This document shows positions 7,194 through 8,969 of a stretch of DNA of 8,969 nucleotides, one piece after another. A program made the position numbers and the translations under genes. The notes under the pieces are model-generated. The model searched no databases. It was not told where the DNA came from and saw nothing but the letters and a program-made list of their open reading frames with translations. Every line of letters begins with the position of its first letter. The stretch's first letter is position 1. Source of the stretch: Cellvibrio sp. (lineage in GTDB: Bacteria > Pseudomonadota > Gammaproteobacteria > Pseudomonadales > Cellvibrionaceae); NCBI GenBank assembly GCA_003524365.1, contig DQHS01000035.1, forward strand, positions 2,920 through 11,888. The letters are read 5' to 3'.

Positions 7194-7499
7194 ATGAGTG
7201 AACAAAACGACGATGAGCTGTTCTGGGGCTTGGTGGAGAAGTTTATCGAACAAGCCAATGACGCATGTGAAGATGCAGATCCCGGTATTGTCAGCGCCGC
7301 ATTGATGAACGCGGCTGCGCGCTTTAACGCGTTTGTAGTCGCGCAAAGCTCACTCGATAAAAATGAATTCGCCGAGGATGTAGACGGCACAACTAATTAT
7401 TTAAGTGGCCGCTATCGTGATTTCCTCAAAGAGCACATGGAAGATTATCGCGAGAATTATTCGACTCTGATTGGTGTAAGGGAACTACCAGAAGAATAG
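7194..7499 (+). CDS. small acidic protein, DUF3144-like
   Basis: This 101-residue protein has no signal peptide or membrane segment and should be cytosolic. It is strongly acidic, with 23 Asp/Glu against 8 Lys/Arg. The pattern is helical throughout: FWGLVEKFIEQAND (10-23), then the core SAALMNAAARFNAFVVAQSS (34-53), then a C-terminal helix around YRDFLKEHMEDYRENY (74-89). The Ala-rich core with ARFNAF and the helix ending in MEDY fit my recollection of the DUF3144 family, whose function is unknown. The start is supported by a weak GGCGAG ribosome site (7182-7187) six bases before the ATG, and no better start exists nearby. It is closed by a strong terminator and preceded by a candidate promoter, so it is probably a single-gene unit. 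The gene is convincing; the family assignment is moderately so. Confidence 0.82.
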   Translation: MSEQNDDELFWGLVEKFIEQANDACEDADPGIVSAALMNAAARFNAFVVAQSSLDKNEFAEDVDGTTNYLSGRYRDFLKEHMEDYRENYSTLIGVRELPEE

Positions 7500-7514
7500 A
7501 TTAATTTGAGGTTG

Positions 7515-7539
7515 AAAAAGCAGCTTTGGCTGCTTTTTT
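7515..7539 (+). terminator. intrinsic terminator of the DUF3144-like gene
   Basis: AAAAAGCAGC (7515-7524) pairs with GCTGCTTTTT (7529-7538) around a TTTG loop, and the run of six Ts (7534-7539) closes it. It starts 16 bases after the stop codon. Because the left arm opens with an A-run, it could also terminate transcripts arriving on the opposite strand. Confidence 0.88.
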
Positions 7540-7596
7540 GTTATTTGAGGGGGAAATAAATATTTGTAAAACCGGGGAAAGTGTAAATGCACTGGG

Positions 7597-7625
7597 TTTA
7601 TCTTTACCTGGTATACAAGTATATT
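7597..7625 (+). promoter_or_regulatory. candidate promoter of the SASA esterase gene
   Basis: TATATT (7620-7625) matches the -10 consensus at five of six bases. A weak -35, TTTATC (7597-7602), sits at 17-bp spacing. Transcription would begin about 35-40 bases before ATG 7670. The spacer contains the operator-like palindrome listed separately. Confidence 0.4.
7608..7619. promoter_or_regulatory. operator-like palindrome, GntR/FadR-family type
   Basis: CTGGTATACAAG is a palindrome broken only at one symmetric pair of positions, centred on GTATAC. Operators of uronate-responsive FadR-subfamily regulators such as UxuR and ExuR have this form (TTGGTATACCAA in E. coli). It sits between the putative -35 and -10, where a bound repressor would block RNA polymerase. 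A second imperfect half, GTATATTGGT (7619-7628), follows immediately. The regulator is not encoded in this window. Confidence 0.45.
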
Positions 7626-7669
7626 GGTGTTTGTCTTATTATCCTCAATAACCATAAAAGCTGCTACTT

Positions 7670-8969
7670 ATGAGAAATTTACGAGCCCTTTATTTACAGC
7701 TGTTGCTTCTGATTTCCCTTGCTTTACTTTCGGCTTCCAATGTCTTTGCCGATATCACTCTACCGCGCCTGTTGAATGACGGCGCGATTCTCCAGCGCGA
7801 TAAACCCCTGACGATTTGGGGTTGGGCCGATGAAGGCGAGAAGGTGACGGTAAGTTTTGCGGGTAAAGAAAAATCTACGCAAGCAGTTGATGGCAAGTGG
7901 CAGGTGACTTTTCCTGCGCATAAAGCCGGTGGGCCTTATGAATTGGTGGTGACGGGCAAGAACCAACTCAAGCGTAGCAATATCCTGTTGGGCGATCTGT
8001 GGATTGCATCGGGTCAATCCAATATCGAGCTGCCACTGCGCCGGGTGAAATACCAATATCCGGGGCTGATTGAAACTACGCAGCAACCCAACATCCGCGA
8101 ATTTAATGTACCTGTTGCTTATGCGTTTAAAGGGCCATTGGGCGATTACACCCAAGGCGATTGGAAAACCGCGACGCCCGAAAGTTTGGAAAACTTTTCT
8201 GCCGTAGGATTTTTCTTCGCACAAAAATTATTGGCGGAAAATAAAGTACCGGTAGGGATTATCACGATTCCCGTCGGAGGTTCACCAGCAGAAGCCTGGA
8301 TGAGTGAATCCGCACTGCAACAATATCCGCAATATTTTGAGAAGCTGCAACCCTTTAAAGATGATGCCCATGTAAAAGCTACCATCGCAAAAGATAAGGC
8401 CAATAGTGACAAATGGTATGGAGATTTGGGTGCAGCCGATATTGGTTTGAAAAATAATTGGTCACAAGAAAAGCTCGATACGCGCGCGTGGAAAACATTG
8501 CAGGTGCCTGGCTTTTTGAAAGAGCAGGGCATCGATTTTACGAATGGCGCCTTCTGGGTGCGCAAAACGGCTGAGCTGACGCAGGCTCAAGTCGCGAAAA
8601 AAGCCGTGCTGTGGTTGGGTTGCATTGTGGATGGCGATCAGGTATTCGTGAATGGGCAATCGGTAGGGCAAACCGGCTATCAATATCCTCCGCGTATTTA
8701 TGCAGTTCCTGCCGGGCTATTAAAAGCCGGTAAAAACAGTATCGCCATTCGTGTGACCAGCTATTCCAACAACGCTGGTTTTGTAAAAGATAAACGCTAC
8801 GCGCTTATGTTCGGTGAGAGTAAATTCGGTGCGGCTTACTCGGGTGATGAAGAGGTTTCGTTGCGCGGTGAGTGGCAATATCAGATCGCGGCGCAAGCGG
8901 GTTCTATGCAACCCAATACTACTTTACATTACATCCCCGGTTCTTTATTTAATGCGAAATTGGCACCGG
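7670..8969 (+). CDS. exported SASA-family O-acetylesterase, probable acetylxylan esterase (3' end outside window)
   Basis: The frame is open from ATG 7670 to the right edge, giving 433 residues of a protein whose family is usually about 600-700. Residues 1-27 form a signal peptide with cleavage expected after VFA. A small beta domain (about 28-105) leads into the SGNH/SASA esterase domain: LGDLWIASGQSNIELPL at 107-123 carries the catalytic Ser117 in GQSN, and IPVGGSPAEAW (200-210) is the second block with its oxyanion glycine. A region at about 270-385 with FWVRKT, VDGDQVFVNGQSVGQT and the segment AGKNSIAIRVTSY resembles the sugar-binding jelly-roll inserted in this family. LFNAKLAP at the edge begins the block before the second esterase half, so the catalytic Asp/His lie outside. 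The ribosome site is weak (AAAAG, 7656-7660), and an in-frame TAA at 7655-7657 rules out a much earlier start. Annotated homologues are often called sialate O-acetylesterases; in plant-wall degraders related enzymes deacetylate xylan, which I infer here. Confidence 0.9.
   Translation, partial: MRNLRALYLQLLLLISLALLSASNVFADITLPRLLNDGAILQRDKPLTIWGWADEGEKVTVSFAGKEKSTQAVDGKWQVTFPAHKAGGPYELVVTGKNQLKRSNILLGDLWIASGQSNIELPLRRVKYQYPGLIETTQQPNIREFNVPVAYAFKGPLGDYTQGDWKTATPESLENFSAVGFFFAQKLLAENKVPVGIITIPVGGSPAEAWMSESALQQYPQYFEKLQPFKDDAHVKATIAKDKANSDKWYGDLGAADIGLKNNWSQEKLDTRAWKTLQVPGFLKEQGIDFTNGAFWVRKTAELTQAQVAKKAVLWLGCIVDGDQVFVNGQSVGQTGYQYPPRIYAVPAGLLKAGKNSIAIRVTSYSNNAGFVKDKRYALMFGESKFGAAYSGDEEVSLRGEWQYQIAAQAGSMQPNTTLHYIPGSLFNAKLAP

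Noticed and set aside
7760..8224. Minus-strand open frame of 154 codons inside the esterase gene
   Set aside because: The opposite strand carries an esterase with signal peptide and GQSN motif in continuous frame. The antisense frame has no recognisable motif and is a shadow.

Overview
The window reads as a chromosomal segment of a gammaproteobacterium with moderate G+C, most likely a polysaccharide-degrading member of the Cellvibrio group. That assignment is an inference from a secreted SASA-family carbohydrate esterase, a pitrilysin-type lipoprotein and a DUF3144-like gene lying together; no taxonomic marker gene is present. All convincing genes are on the + strand. I saw no tRNA, rRNA, CRISPR array, intact transposase, integrase or phage gene.

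Layout. (1) Positions 94-4091 form an apparent operon: a YbbA-type ABC ATPase, a large YbbP-type FtsX-family permease whose start overlaps the ATPase stop by one base, and 36 bp later an unrecognised exported protein of 267 residues. A short open frame entering from the left edge may be the tail of another gene upstream. (2) The 179-bp gap at 4092-4270 holds a compact nested inverted repeat (4116-4192), 77 bp long, with 13-bp near-perfect ends and an internal 10-bp hairpin. It looks like a miniature transposable element or REP-like repeat. (3) Positions 4271-7114 encode a 947-residue M16 zinc metallopeptidase of the pitrilysin/insulysin type with a lipoprotein signal, so it is probably anchored to the outer membrane on the periplasmic face. 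(4) Positions 7194-7499 encode a small, very acidic cytosolic protein resembling DUF3144, closed by a clear intrinsic terminator at 7515-7539. (5) From 7670 to the right edge runs the first 433 residues of an exported SASA (sialate O-acetylesterase-like) esterase, probably an acetylxylan esterase. A palindromic site resembling GntR/FadR-family (UxuR-like) operators lies inside its putative promoter.

How the genes fit together. The first block is an envelope system: ATPase plus permease would extract or move a hydrophobic substrate at the inner membrane, with the exported third protein as a possible periplasmic partner. The peptidase is a separate unit for periplasmic peptide turnover. The last gene opens what is probably a plant-polysaccharide locus continuing beyond the window. 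Most of the window is ordinary. The least explained items are the third gene of the transporter operon, the nested repeat, and the operator-like site before the esterase.
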